Source: Pseudoalteromonas aurantia 208 (lineage in GTDB: Bacteria > Pseudomonadota > Gammaproteobacteria > Enterobacterales > Alteromonadaceae). Taken from it: a stretch of 64,000 bases of DNA. A model generated the notes under the pieces. That model had not been told where the DNA came from, did not search any database, and saw only the letters and a program-made list of their open reading frames with translations. Below, piece after piece: positions 38,060 to 45,778 of the stretch (its first letter is position 1; every line of letters begins with the position of its first letter). The position numbers and the translations under genes were made by a program. Location of the stretch: contig NZ_AQGV01000015.1 of NCBI RefSeq assembly GCF_014858725.1, positions 434,001-498,000 on the forward strand. Direction: 5' to 3'.

Positions 38060-38491
38060 ATGACTATAAGTAAACCAACCAAAGCATTTAGATTGGCATC
38101 AATTTTTGCATTATTAGCGGGTGTATTCGGATTCTTAATTGGCTTGATGAATGCTCAAATGCAATTGAACGAAAAAGGCTATTATTTTGCAATTTTATTA
38201 TTTGGGCTATTTTCATTTGTGTCCTTACAAAAAACGGTGCGAGATAAACTTGAGGGGCAGACTATTTCTAAGCCCTACCTTTTAATGTGTTGGGTAGCTG
38301 TGGGCGCAGCAATTGCTATGCTGGGCATCGGGCTATATCACGCAGAACTATTATTGAGTGAAAAAGGGTTCTATGCCATGGCGTTTCTATTGAGTGGTTT
38401 TTCAGCAATTACTGTACAAAAAAATGTTCGAGATACGATGGTACTGGAAAAGTCCCAAGCACCTAGCGTGCTGATGGAAGAGGCTAAGTAA
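38060..38491 (+). CDS. YiaA/YiaB-type inner-membrane protein
   Basis: A 143-residue protein with four membrane helices in two repeated halves. Each half has a segment like NEKGYYFAILLFGLFSFVSLQK/SEKGFYAMAFLLSGFSAITVQK followed by VRD, the YiaAB two-helix domain. I chose ATG 38060 over the adjoining GTG because GGAG lies six bases upstream. The function is unknown; it is a single-gene unit with a strong hairpin after it. Confidence 0.85.
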   Translation: MTISKPTKAFRLASIFALLAGVFGFLIGLMNAQMQLNEKGYYFAILLFGLFSFVSLQKTVRDKLEGQTISKPYLLMCWVAVGAAIAMLGIGLYHAELLLSEKGFYAMAFLLSGFSAITVQKNVRDTMVLEKSQAPSVLMEEAK

Positions 38492-38500
38492 GGCCATGAT

Positions 38501-38531
38501 AGAACGATACTTACCCGCTAAGTATCGTTCT
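38501..38531. terminator. Bidirectional terminator between convergent genes
   Basis: A 13-bp perfect stem (AGAACGATACTTA/TAAGTATCGTTCT) with a 5-nt loop sits between the YiaA-like gene and the convergent AraC gene. Confidence 0.75.
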
Positions 38532-38562
38532 GAGTAAGTTGAAGCGTTGTTGTGTCAAACGT

Positions 38563-39372
38563 TTAATCGTGCGTTTGATTTTTATTAGTACGGCGCCATG
38601 CAGAAGGGGTTTGCTGATACTGCTTTTTGAACTGTCTTATAAAGTGTGTCACATCTCGCCAACCAGCTTGATAGCCAATAAGTTCTACCTTCTCATCGGT
38701 ATTTAGCAACAACTCCACTGCCATTTTTAACCGATATTTTAAGATCCACTGACCTACCGAGTACCCCGTAGCTTGCTTCATTTTACTCGCAAGATGGGCC
38801 GAGTTGATATGCAGAGCATGCGCAACGTCTTTTAATGAGATCCCTTCACTGCTATGTGCTTGTATGTAGCGCATCGCTTTATCAATTTTTGTGTGGCCAT
38901 TGATTTCAATTGCGGTTAATTCTGATGCTTTGTTAGCTTCATTGAGCACGAGATAAATTAAGCTCTCTAATACTTTATGCGATTTGCCTGTGGCGAGCTC
39001 CGTTTGGATTTCCAAAAATAGTGAAGTGACATAACTTACTCGCTCTTCAGCAAGTTTGCAAATAGGCAACGCGCCATTCCTTATAGCTGTAAATGATCGC
39101 ATAAACTCATTTTTTTCATCTAACTGGAAAAAGCGGCCAGAGAAACTTAGCCAATGCACTTGCATGTTTTTTCCTTCTAGTAGCGCGTGCGGCATACCCG
39201 CAGGCACGAGCGTCAGCATACCAGGGGTAATGTTGACGCACTGCTTGCCCTTTAGTTTGACATAACCTGCGACCATGAGAGTGACGATATAATCTTCATG
39301 GGCATGATGTTCATCATGACTTAACTCTGATATATCAGAGAAGCCAGAATCTATGTGTATGTATGAGGTCAA
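38563..39372 (-). CDS. AraC family transcriptional regulator
   Basis: A regulator with N-terminal cupin-like sensing domain (HDEHHAHEDYIVTLMVAGYV...PGMLTLVPAGMPHAL) and a C-terminal double helix-turn-helix of about 100 residues (ISLKDVAHALHINSAHLASKMKQATG and later VELIGYQAGWRDVTHFIRQFKKQYQQTPSAWR). The start is uncertain: the frame is open to 39501, which would overlap the divergent methyltransferase gene, and no ATG or ribosome binding site decides it. I put it at TTG 39372, where homology-like sequence begins. It may regulate the divergent methyltransferase gene. Confidence 0.82.
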   Translation of the reverse strand: MTSYIHIDSGFSDISELSHDEHHAHEDYIVTLMVAGYVKLKGKQCVNITPGMLTLVPAGMPHALLEGKNMQVHWLSFSGRFFQLDEKNEFMRSFTAIRNGALPICKLAEERVSYVTSLFLEIQTELATGKSHKVLESLIYLVLNEANKASELTAIEINGHTKIDKAMRYIQAHSSEGISLKDVAHALHINSAHLASKMKQATGYSVGQWILKYRLKMAVELLLNTDEKVELIGYQAGWRDVTHFIRQFKKQYQQTPSAWRRTNKNQTHD

Positions 39373-39477
39373 AATCAAAAACCAAAAATAAGCCGATTTA
39401 AACCAAAGTTTAGCACTATATCGAAAAGGAGAACTAAGCGAAACTTCAGTTACACAAAATGAATTGAGGTTTATCTG

Positions 39478-40071
39478 ATGAGTCACTGGAATAATGAACA
39501 CGCGTTATCTTATGATGAAAAATGGGGGGAGCTTGCATTTCATACAGAAATACCGACCTTAGCTGGGGTGGCTGACAACTTTCGCATTGCTGAAATAGGG
39601 TGTGGTGGTGGGTATCTAAGTATGTGTTTAGCACAAAGCGCAGAGGGGGTTCAGGTGCTGGCACTTGATCCAACCGATACGATGATTGAACGGGCAAAAA
39701 GCAGACAAAAAAAATCTGATTTACGTTTTCCACAACTTCAATTTATTAAAGCAGGTGCTGAAGAGTTGCAGGTAAACACCGGCTCTTTAGATTTGGTTAT
39801 TGCGGCATTTTCGATACATCATTGGCAAAATGCTGAGTTGGCGTTGTCATTAATTTTTCAAGGACTAAAACGAGGCGGTCGAATTTGGTTATGTGAGGAT
39901 GTTAATGCGCCTAGTTCGGGGGATTTGATGGTTGACGTAAATTTGAAGACTTTTTCTGGGGTTAAAGAACGGCTGCAAAGTGTCGGCTTTGAGAGTATTG
40001 TGAAAAATGCCCATGTATCAAGTGAAGGGGAGTTTTTGATCATTGAAGCACTCAAACGTACAGACAAATAG
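39478..40071 (+). CDS. Class I SAM-dependent methyltransferase
   Basis: A 197-residue methyltransferase. Motif I is IAEIGCGGGYLSMCLA, motif II ends LALDPT, and the post-motif region includes LDLVIAAFSIHHWQNAE, the pattern of the Methyltransf_11 group acting on small molecules. GAGG lies eight bases before the ATG. Divergent from the AraC gene. The substrate is unknown, and it is separated by a long AT-rich gap from the peptide cluster downstream. Confidence 0.85.
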   Translation: MSHWNNEHALSYDEKWGELAFHTEIPTLAGVADNFRIAEIGCGGGYLSMCLAQSAEGVQVLALDPTDTMIERAKSRQKKSDLRFPQLQFIKAGAEELQVNTGSLDLVIAAFSIHHWQNAELALSLIFQGLKRGGRIWLCEDVNAPSSGDLMVDVNLKTFSGVKERLQSVGFESIVKNAHVSSEGEFLIIEALKRTDK

Positions 40072-40540
40072 GTGGCGCAATGTAAAGTCATAATAGTGCT
40101 TTATCGAACCCAAATTTCTGGGTGGCGCTAATTTAATGTTTTTTGTTAGGTTAATTCATTATTTGGCTCATGCGAAATTAGTGATGTAGGGTGCGAGAAA
40201 ATCACTGTATTAAACGACATAGAATATGGTGTTTTGTAATAAATACGTCCTAAGTGATTATGTTTACTATAAATATTATTAGCTTACATAAATCTCCGCT
40301 TGATATATTTATTACTATTTGTTTTAACTTTTAACTTTTAACTTTTAACTTTTAACTTTTTACTTTAAGTATCACGTCGTGTAACGGGGGAAATGTAGTA
40401 ATAACGGGATACTGGTTTAACCTATATATGTGACAGTTATGTAACAAGTTAGTGTAAGTAATATTAAAGCGCAAGGTGTTTGACCCTATCTGCTTTTATT
40501 GATAATGTTTGGTTTCAATTGTGAAAACAAGGAAAGAAAA
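40072..40540. other. AT-rich region upstream of the peptide cluster
   Basis: About 470 bases with no gene. It contains a 7-bp tandem repeat (40326-40360) and should hold the promoter of the first precursor gene. The last 45 bases before the precursor ATG (TTTTATTGATA...TTTGGTTTC...AAGGAAAG) are matched before the second precursor, so the promoter-proximal or leader RNA part was duplicated with the gene. Confidence 0.55.
40326..40360 (+). repeat. 7-bp tandem repeat
   Basis: Five perfect copies of AACTTTT, followed by a degenerate sixth, lie about 180 bases upstream of the first precursor peptide. It may be simple sequence drift in AT-rich DNA. Confidence 0.85.
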
Positions 40541-40675
40541 ATGAAAAAAAATATTGCGTTAAAAGTAAAAAAGTTAACTGCTAAAGAGCTAAAAAGTGTT
40601 GTTGGTGGCGATGCAAGAGATGTTCAATACCGTATTGCTGGGGCAGACGGCCAGGAAGGCATGGCTTTTCATTAA
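40541..40675 (+). CDS. RiPP precursor peptide 1 (GG leader)
   Basis: A 44-residue peptide preceded by an AAGGAAAG ribosome binding site. The leader (1-23) is basic and ends KELKSVVGG; the core is DARDVQYRIAGADGQEGMAFH. The paralogue at 41036 has the same length, an 87-percent-like leader and a diverged core that keeps DA, QYR, A and terminal AF plus an aromatic-ring residue. Conserved leader plus variable core next to a radical SAM enzyme and glycosyltransferases is the standard signature of a ribosomally made, modified peptide. It has no Cys. A terminator follows, so it is made in excess over the enzymes. Confidence 0.85.
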   Translation: MKKNIALKVKKLTAKELKSVVGGDARDVQYRIAGADGQEGMAFH

Positions 40676-40691
40676 GCTAAAATAATGAATA

Positions 40692-40725
40692 AGAGGTTTG
40701 AACTTTCGTTTAGACTTCTTTTTTA
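40692..40725 (+). terminator. Terminator after precursor 1
   Basis: A 12-bp stem with G-T pairs (AGAGGTTTGAAC/GTTTAGACTTCT), loop TTTC and a T run (TTTTT) starts 16 bases after the stop codon. Confidence 0.78.
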
Positions 40726-40823
40726 ATTAACCAGTATTTTATATTTTGTAATATTTTCTATTTTTTAAAGTAGAGAAAGTAAGTTTATTTAATTACCTTT
40801 CTAACCTACTAAGCGCAACTAAT

Positions 40824-40946
40824 ATGAGTGTTAATCTCTTATTTTGTGTAATCATTGGCGTTTTTATTTGTTTATGTATGCTATTTTTTGTAGGTGCGAG
40901 AGTTTCGTATTTATGTGCTTATATATTATTGGACCAAGTCGATTAA
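40824..40946 (+). CDS. Possible 40-residue single-helix membrane peptide
   Basis: The frame from ATG 40824 encodes MSVNLLFCVIIGVFICLCML and a further 20 residues ending LLDQVD, mostly one long hydrophobic helix. Its place between two precursor genes suits an immunity or export helper. There is no ribosome binding site, and AT-rich DNA gives hydrophobic frames by chance, so support is weak. Confidence 0.2.
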   Translation: MSVNLLFCVIIGVFICLCMLFFVGARVSYLCAYILLDQVD

Positions 40947-41035
40947 ATTATCGGTTGTTTATGAATCTATACGTTTGACTGAGTATGTTTTTATTGATAG
41001 GGTTTAGTTTCCATTTTGTTAAGAAGGAAACTGAA

Positions 41036-41170
41036 ATGAAAAAAAATATCTCATTAAAAGTAAAGAAACTAAACTTAAAAGAACTTAAAAGTGTTGTTGG
41101 TGGCGATGCAAAAAATGCGCAATATCGTGCTGTAGCCGTAGAAGCTAGTGAATATAACGCTTTTTACTAA
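41036..41170 (+). CDS. RiPP precursor peptide 2 (GG leader)
   Basis: Again 44 residues. The leader differs from that of precursor 1 at only three of 23 positions and ends KELKSVVGG. The core is DAKNAQYRAVAVEASEYNAFY. The ribosome binding site is AAGGAAAC. The shared positions in the core (Asp24-Ala25, Gln-Tyr-Arg at 29-31, a C-terminal Ala-Phe-aromatic) are likely sites recognised or modified by the enzymes. No Cys, Ser-rich or Thr-rich stretch is present, which argues against lanthipeptide or thiazole chemistry. A terminator-like hairpin separates it from the enzyme genes. Confidence 0.85.
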   Translation: MKKNISLKVKKLNLKELKSVVGGDAKNAQYRAVAVEASEYNAFY

Positions 41171-41188
41171 GTTGATATAGAACATGGT

Positions 41189-41218
41189 AGGTTTAAGCTT
41201 TGGCTTGAGCCTATTTTT
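41189..41218 (+). terminator. Terminator or attenuator after precursor 2
   Basis: Stem AGGTTTAAGC/GCTTGAGCCT (two G-T or mismatch positions) with loop TTTG is followed by ATTTTTAAA. It lies before the enzyme genes, so some read-through or a separate promoter must drive them. Confidence 0.75.
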
Positions 41219-41385
41219 AAACTGTAGTATTCCTATTACGAATCCCCGCAACTGTAAATTTATAACCAATTAAGCCATTGGCGCTTTGTGGTTTTTTAAG
41301 TGGATGATTTTTAAAAATTGAAGTGAAGTGTGCTTCATTTGTTTTTTGACTTAGAGTTTTATTAGGTTTTTTACATGGATTTAAA

Positions 41386-42402
41386 ATGAAAATCTACTTT
41401 TATATTACTGGTAACCTAGCTGCTGAAACACTGATGCTTGCATCTGACACTTTAAGAAAAGAGCGAGCAGATTTAGATGTTTATTTGATGACAGACGGAG
41501 TGTTACCAACCGTATCAGATGACCATATCTTATCCACCTTGTTAACACATGATTTTGACAATAAAAAGATGGGGCTATCCCGCGGTGACTTAGTGATTAC
41601 AGGCATGATGTGGCCAGGTAATACAGAACGAAAAATTTTTAATGAAGCGCAGCAGGTCGGCGCTTTATCTATCGTAATATTGCCGGATATTGCTGGCGAT
41701 GCTCAGAAATTTTTTTATAACGATAGATTGTATCTCCCTAATTATATATGTGTTTCAGATAAACTTACTTACAATAATTTACAAGGAATAGGTGTTCCTA
41801 CCAATATTATCATATCAATCGGTAGCCTCTACTTAGATAATTTATTTAAGAGTTGCATTCTTGTGAACGAAAATAAAAAAAGCTTATGTATTGGTTACCT
41901 TTCAGTTCCTAATAGAAATGATTTTATTAATTGGGGGCATGATTATGGCTTTAATGAAGTTGAAATTGCAGAGGACCTCATTGAAGTTGGTGTCCAATTA
42001 GGCATGAATTTATTAATCAGAAAACACCCTAAGGAACTTCATTCGAAAAAATATGATTTTCTTCAATCAGAGCAATGTATTGTCTCTAGCCATGATATGG
42101 CCTCTATAATAGATTTTATCGAAAAGTGTGATGTCGTAGTAAGCACCTATTCTACTTCTTTAATTGTAGCAAAGAGGATGGGCAGAAAAGCAATATGTTA
42201 TCAGCCATATTGTAAGCACCCTTTTAGAGCTGATATATATGAAAATATAGGCATACCGATTGTAAAATATCCAGAGCTATTGTGTGACGCGATAAGCGAG
42301 TCTGGCCCAATTTTATTAGATAATAAAATAAGTGATTTATTATATAACTCAAATAACTCTAATGATATGTTTGTTGATTTTATTAATGGTGTGACTTTGT
42401 GA
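41386..42402 (+). CDS. GT-B-like protein, putative glycosyltransferase or epimerase-like
   Basis: A 338-residue cytoplasmic protein, first of the enzyme genes. The C-terminal half (ECDVVVSTYSTSLIVAKRMGRKAICYQPYC-like, about 250-285) has the GT-B/UDP-sugar epimerase pattern, and GMNLLIRKHPKEL earlier resembles the CDP-glycerol glycerophosphotransferase or capsule-export type of fold. No catalytic residue can be fixed. It probably uses a nucleotide sugar. Its stop overlaps the next start. Confidence 0.55.
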   Translation: MKIYFYITGNLAAETLMLASDTLRKERADLDVYLMTDGVLPTVSDDHILSTLLTHDFDNKKMGLSRGDLVITGMMWPGNTERKIFNEAQQVGALSIVILPDIAGDAQKFFYNDRLYLPNYICVSDKLTYNNLQGIGVPTNIIISIGSLYLDNLFKSCILVNENKKSLCIGYLSVPNRNDFINWGHDYGFNEVEIAEDLIEVGVQLGMNLLIRKHPKELHSKKYDFLQSEQCIVSSHDMASIIDFIEKCDVVVSTYSTSLIVAKRMGRKAICYQPYCKHPFRADIYENIGIPIVKYPELLCDAISESGPILLDNKISDLLYNSNNSNDMFVDFINGVTL

Positions 42403-43109
42403 TGGATATTATAATTCCTGCAACGAATAAACCAGAGTTGGAGAAAACGCTTTTACACTTAACCTCCCTAGGTGAACGTATTGGGAATGTTGTTGTTGTT
42501 GATTTTAATAAAGAAACCCCTTCATTGTCAGAACATAAAATAGAGATGCTTAGAAAGCTTGTAGATATTAAATATATATTTGTTAATGGGTTGGAATATT
42601 TTAATAAGTCTATCGCTATCAATGTAGGATCTGATTTTGTGAGTAGCGAATATATATTGTTGTGTGATGCAGATGTTTTACTTGATAAGAGTTTTTTTAC
42701 AATTTCTAAATGCTATTGGCGAGCGTTAGATGCAAAGCCCGCTGTTTTTTCTCCGCAATATGTTGTGGAATCAGATAATGGGAAGATTAGAAAAGGGCCT
42801 GGTATTTGCTTTTTAAAGTATGAACACTTTAAGGCTATAGAGGGTTACTCAGCAGACTTTATAGGGTGGGGAATGGAAGATGTTGATTTTTTGCAAAGGC
42901 TTGAGTATGTGGGTGTGGAGAAAAAACTTATTTCACATGCAATACATTTAAGTCATTCAGATGATGCCAGAACCAGAAATTACCACTCTAAATCAGTTCA
43001 AGAGATGCGACTAAAAAATCGCGCGTTGTATAAAATTAAACATGAAAAAAAGCAAATATATGGGTCACTGCGTCATGACATATCAAGTATTTCTCGAGAG
43101 GAAGCGTAG
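42402..43109 (+). CDS. Glycosyltransferase family 2 with galactosyltransferase-like C-terminal motif
   Basis: A 235-residue GT-A enzyme. DIIIPATNKPELEKTLLHL opens the nucleotide-sugar domain, the metal-binding DAD motif is in YILLCDADVLLD, and GWGMEDVDFLQRLE is the acceptor-side motif of the GT7-C domain found in GalNAc-transferases and chondroitin synthases. Either the ATG 42402 or the overlapping GTG 42399 could be the start. Coupled to its neighbours on both sides by overlapping stop and start codons. Confidence 0.82.
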   Translation: MDIIIPATNKPELEKTLLHLTSLGERIGNVVVVDFNKETPSLSEHKIEMLRKLVDIKYIFVNGLEYFNKSIAINVGSDFVSSEYILLCDADVLLDKSFFTISKCYWRALDAKPAVFSPQYVVESDNGKIRKGPGICFLKYEHFKAIEGYSADFIGWGMEDVDFLQRLEYVGVEKKLISHAIHLSHSDDARTRNYHSKSVQEMRLKNRALYKIKHEKKQIYGSLRHDISSISREEA

Positions 43110-43978
43110 TGTTAGATAAATTCGAAGAGATTAGAATAGAGAACACGAATCAATGCGGATATAAGTGTTTTTTTTGTCCCAGAGAAGAACTAACCAGAGA
43201 TAAGGGGTATATGAGTACACAAGATCTTGAGTTAATTCTAGAAAAAATGGACGTGTATGACGGAAAAGTTGATTTACATGGGTTTGGTGAGCCACTACTA
43301 GATAAAGATCTTGCTGATAAAGCGAGGGTTATAAAAAAAAGGTGGCCACTGTCTTCGTCAAGGATAATCTCGACACTTGGTGTGCCTTTAACTGATAACT
43401 TTATTGATTCTTTAGTACAAAGTGGTTTAGGGACTATAGAAGTGAGCTTTTACGGGGTCGATGCGCACTCCTACAAAGCAGCGCATGGCGTTAATAAATT
43501 TGATCGTGTAAAAAAAAATATTCAAAGGATCATGCGTAGAGTGAGTGAGTTAGGTTCGGAATTAGAGTTGGTAATTAGAGAGTTTCCAACACATGATGAT
43601 GTGACTCAGCCAGGCTATGTACAAGATAAAAAAGAACGACTCGCACAGTGGTTACATGATCAAGGGGTCAAAGTATTTAGACAAAATGTTATTCATAACT
43701 ACGGTGGAGGTCGTGCTTATAATAAACCTGAGACCAAAGGCGTTTGTTCGGTCGTGTGGGGGTTTAGAAAGCGGATCTTACAAATCACTTGGGACCTAGA
43801 TGTGATCCCATGTTGCTTTGATTCTAATTCAACAGTTAAATTTGGGAATTTAAAAAGCCAAAGTCTCCAAGATATTTTTGAATCACAACAATACAAGCGC
43901 TTTATTGACGCGCATATAAATAATGAAATAGCGGATTATGACGTGTGTGTTAAGTGCGAGCGTTGTTTTAAACCATAG
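43109..43978 (+). CDS. Radical SAM/SPASM enzyme
   Basis: A 289-residue enzyme with GTG start after GAGAGGAAG. The 4Fe-4S site is C16-x3-C20-x2-C23 (CGYKCFFC). HGFGEPLL is the GGE-like SAM motif. The C-terminal SPASM-type part has VIPCCFDSN and VCVKCERCF, which should bind one auxiliary cluster. SPASM enzymes commonly modify peptides (crosslinks, epimerisation, thioether) and some act on sugars or nucleosides. The protein is short and has no separate RRE domain. The precursor core lacks Cys, so a C-C or C-O link at Tyr or Arg, or action on the sugar, is more likely than a thioether. Confidence 0.85.
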   Translation: MLDKFEEIRIENTNQCGYKCFFCPREELTRDKGYMSTQDLELILEKMDVYDGKVDLHGFGEPLLDKDLADKARVIKKRWPLSSSRIISTLGVPLTDNFIDSLVQSGLGTIEVSFYGVDAHSYKAAHGVNKFDRVKKNIQRIMRRVSELGSELELVIREFPTHDDVTQPGYVQDKKERLAQWLHDQGVKVFRQNVIHNYGGGRAYNKPETKGVCSVVWGFRKRILQITWDLDVIPCCFDSNSTVKFGNLKSQSLQDIFESQQYKRFIDAHINNEIADYDVCVKCERCFKP

Positions 43979-43996
43979 GTAGTGAATCATTGTATT

Positions 43997-44791
43997 ATGA
44001 ATAAAACCAACCCTTTAATCTCTTGCTTATGCATAACCGAAAATCGACTGGAGCATTTAAAAAATGCTTACCAGTATTATAAAAATCAAACTTACAACAA
44101 TCGGGAGTTTGTTGTGGTATGCCGCAGTCACGATAGCACTACTGTAGCGTATTTATACACACTCGAAGCGAGTGATGAGAGTGTCACCTTAATTGTTGTT
44201 GAGTCTGATTGCAGCATCACATTGGGAGAGTTGAGGAACCGTTCTATTGATGCAGCCCAAGGTGAGTATATTTGTATTTGGGACGATGATGATACTCATC
44301 ACCCAGATAGATTGACACTTTGTCTATTTGAAGTCGAAAAGTTTGCTGTACCCGCCGTCGTATTGAGCAATATCATCATGCATGATGTCGGAAATGAAAA
44401 ATCATATATTTCTCCGTATCGAGGCTGGGAAGCAACACTATTTTGCGAAAAACGCTTTCTTATAGCAAATGCGATAGCATATCCGAGTTTGAACCGTGGT
44501 GAAGATACGCCGCTTATTGAAGCTTTAGGGGATAACGTTATGCTGATTTTTTATCCTTATTTGTACATTTATAAAATACATAGCCAAAACACTTGCCCAA
44601 CGGAGCATTTTTCAAAACTAATTTATCGTTCTGTTCCTCTTTTACCGCATGAAAGTGATTGGGTTAATAGCATTTCATCACACCCTAGAGAAGATTTTTT
44701 AGATATTGTTAAACTGAAAGAATTCGATTTTACACCTGCACATAGAAAACCATTTAAAAAACTAGTAAGTGAACTTGCAATTGAAATTTGA
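43997..44791 (+). CDS. Glycosyltransferase family 2
   Basis: A 264-residue GT-A enzyme with ISCLCITENRLEHLKNAYQYY at its start and a long acidic metal site IWDDDDTHHPDRL. The in-frame GTG at 43982 is an alternative start. It is four bases after the radical SAM gene. It has no membrane segments, so it acts in the cytoplasm, perhaps on the peptide or on the glycan made by the other transferases. Confidence 0.8.
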   Translation: MNKTNPLISCLCITENRLEHLKNAYQYYKNQTYNNREFVVVCRSHDSTTVAYLYTLEASDESVTLIVVESDCSITLGELRNRSIDAAQGEYICIWDDDDTHHPDRLTLCLFEVEKFAVPAVVLSNIIMHDVGNEKSYISPYRGWEATLFCEKRFLIANAIAYPSLNRGEDTPLIEALGDNVMLIFYPYLYIYKIHSQNTCPTEHFSKLIYRSVPLLPHESDWVNSISSHPREDFLDIVKLKEFDFTPAHRKPFKKLVSELAIEI

Positions 44792-44842
44792 TTTTATATT
44801 AAATTAAACTGGAGTTTGTTTTTATTAAAGGATTATAACAAA

Positions 44843-45760
44843 GTGAAGATTATTTTAATGTTAATTGTGAGTATGATACTTTCATTATGTCATGTTGTCG
44901 CTGGTGAAATAGCATTGTCATTTGATGACGCCCCTACTCAAGGCAATTCTTTTATGAGTGGTATGGATAAAACTCGGGGTATAATAGAGGGTTTGAAGTC
45001 GAACAATGTCAAAGATGCTATTTTCTTTGTTACAACAGGTAATATTGTTGATGATAAAGGAAAAGAGAGAATTGAAGCTTATACTCAAGCTGGATTTCAC
45101 TTGGCCAATCATAGCCATAACCATTTATCTGCCAACAAAGTAGATGTAAAAAAATACTTGGCTGATTTTAATCAATCACATCTGGTACTTCAAGACTATA
45201 AAAACGTATTGAAGTTGCATCGATTTCCTTATCTTCATTATGGGAGTACGACTGATGTTAGAAAAAAACTTGAAAAACATTTAAATGGTATGGGTTATAA
45301 GTTTGGTTATGTCACGGTAGATAACTTTGATTGGTATATAAATGGTCGTCTATTATCAGCGCATCATAGCAAGAAAGTTATTGATTTTAATAAACTTCGT
45401 CAGCTCTATGTTGAGACGATTTGGCAGTCAATCCACTTTTACGAGCAACTCGCAAAATCCCATATTGGGAAACCAGTGAAGCATATTCTTTTATTGCATG
45501 AAAATGAATTGGCTGCATTGTTTATTGGTGATTTAGTTAGCCATATACGTAGTCAGGGATGGAAAATAATATCGCCAATTGAAGCATACAAAGATGAAGC
45601 TTTAAATGTGTATACACCTGAATTTAGCTTTAATAAGCAAGGTAGAGTGGCTGCAATTGCACACCAAAAAAAAGGCATTGCTAAGACAAAATTAAGACAT
45701 GAAAGCGAAAATGCGAAATTTTTAGATAAAAAACTAGAAGAAAATGGCATCTTTAAATAG
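44843..45760 (+). CDS. Exported polysaccharide deacetylase
   Basis: A 305-residue NodB-fold protein. I start it at GTG 44843, preceded by AAGGA, which gives a signal peptide (VSMILSLCHVVAG); the upstream TTG sits one base after a Shine-Dalgarno-like GGAG and is unlikely. IALSFDDAPT contains the metal-binding Asp pair and ANHSHNH the two His of the site. Family members remove N-acetyl groups from chitin-like or exopolysaccharide sugars. A periplasmic deacetylase within this operon suggests that the sugar is finished after export. Confidence 0.82.
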   Translation: MKIILMLIVSMILSLCHVVAGEIALSFDDAPTQGNSFMSGMDKTRGIIEGLKSNNVKDAIFFVTTGNIVDDKGKERIEAYTQAGFHLANHSHNHLSANKVDVKKYLADFNQSHLVLQDYKNVLKLHRFPYLHYGSTTDVRKKLEKHLNGMGYKFGYVTVDNFDWYINGRLLSAHHSKKVIDFNKLRQLYVETIWQSIHFYEQLAKSHIGKPVKHILLLHENELAALFIGDLVSHIRSQGWKIISPIEAYKDEALNVYTPEFSFNKQGRVAAIAHQKKGIAKTKLRHESENAKFLDKKLEENGIFK

Positions 45761-45778
45761 AAATTGGTTGTTGTTTAT

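Larger units (their letters stand above)
40676..41035. other. Region between the two precursor genes
   Basis: It holds the terminator of precursor 1 and a possible 40-codon hydrophobic reading frame (40824-40946). The last 45 bases are the duplicated leader of precursor 2 with its own AAGGAAAC site. Confidence 0.5.

Noticed and set aside
40541..41170. Lanthipeptide, sactipeptide or thiazole peptide precursors
   Set aside because: Neither core has Cys, Ser and Thr are nearly absent, and no LanBCM, YcaO or Cys-directed enzyme is nearby.
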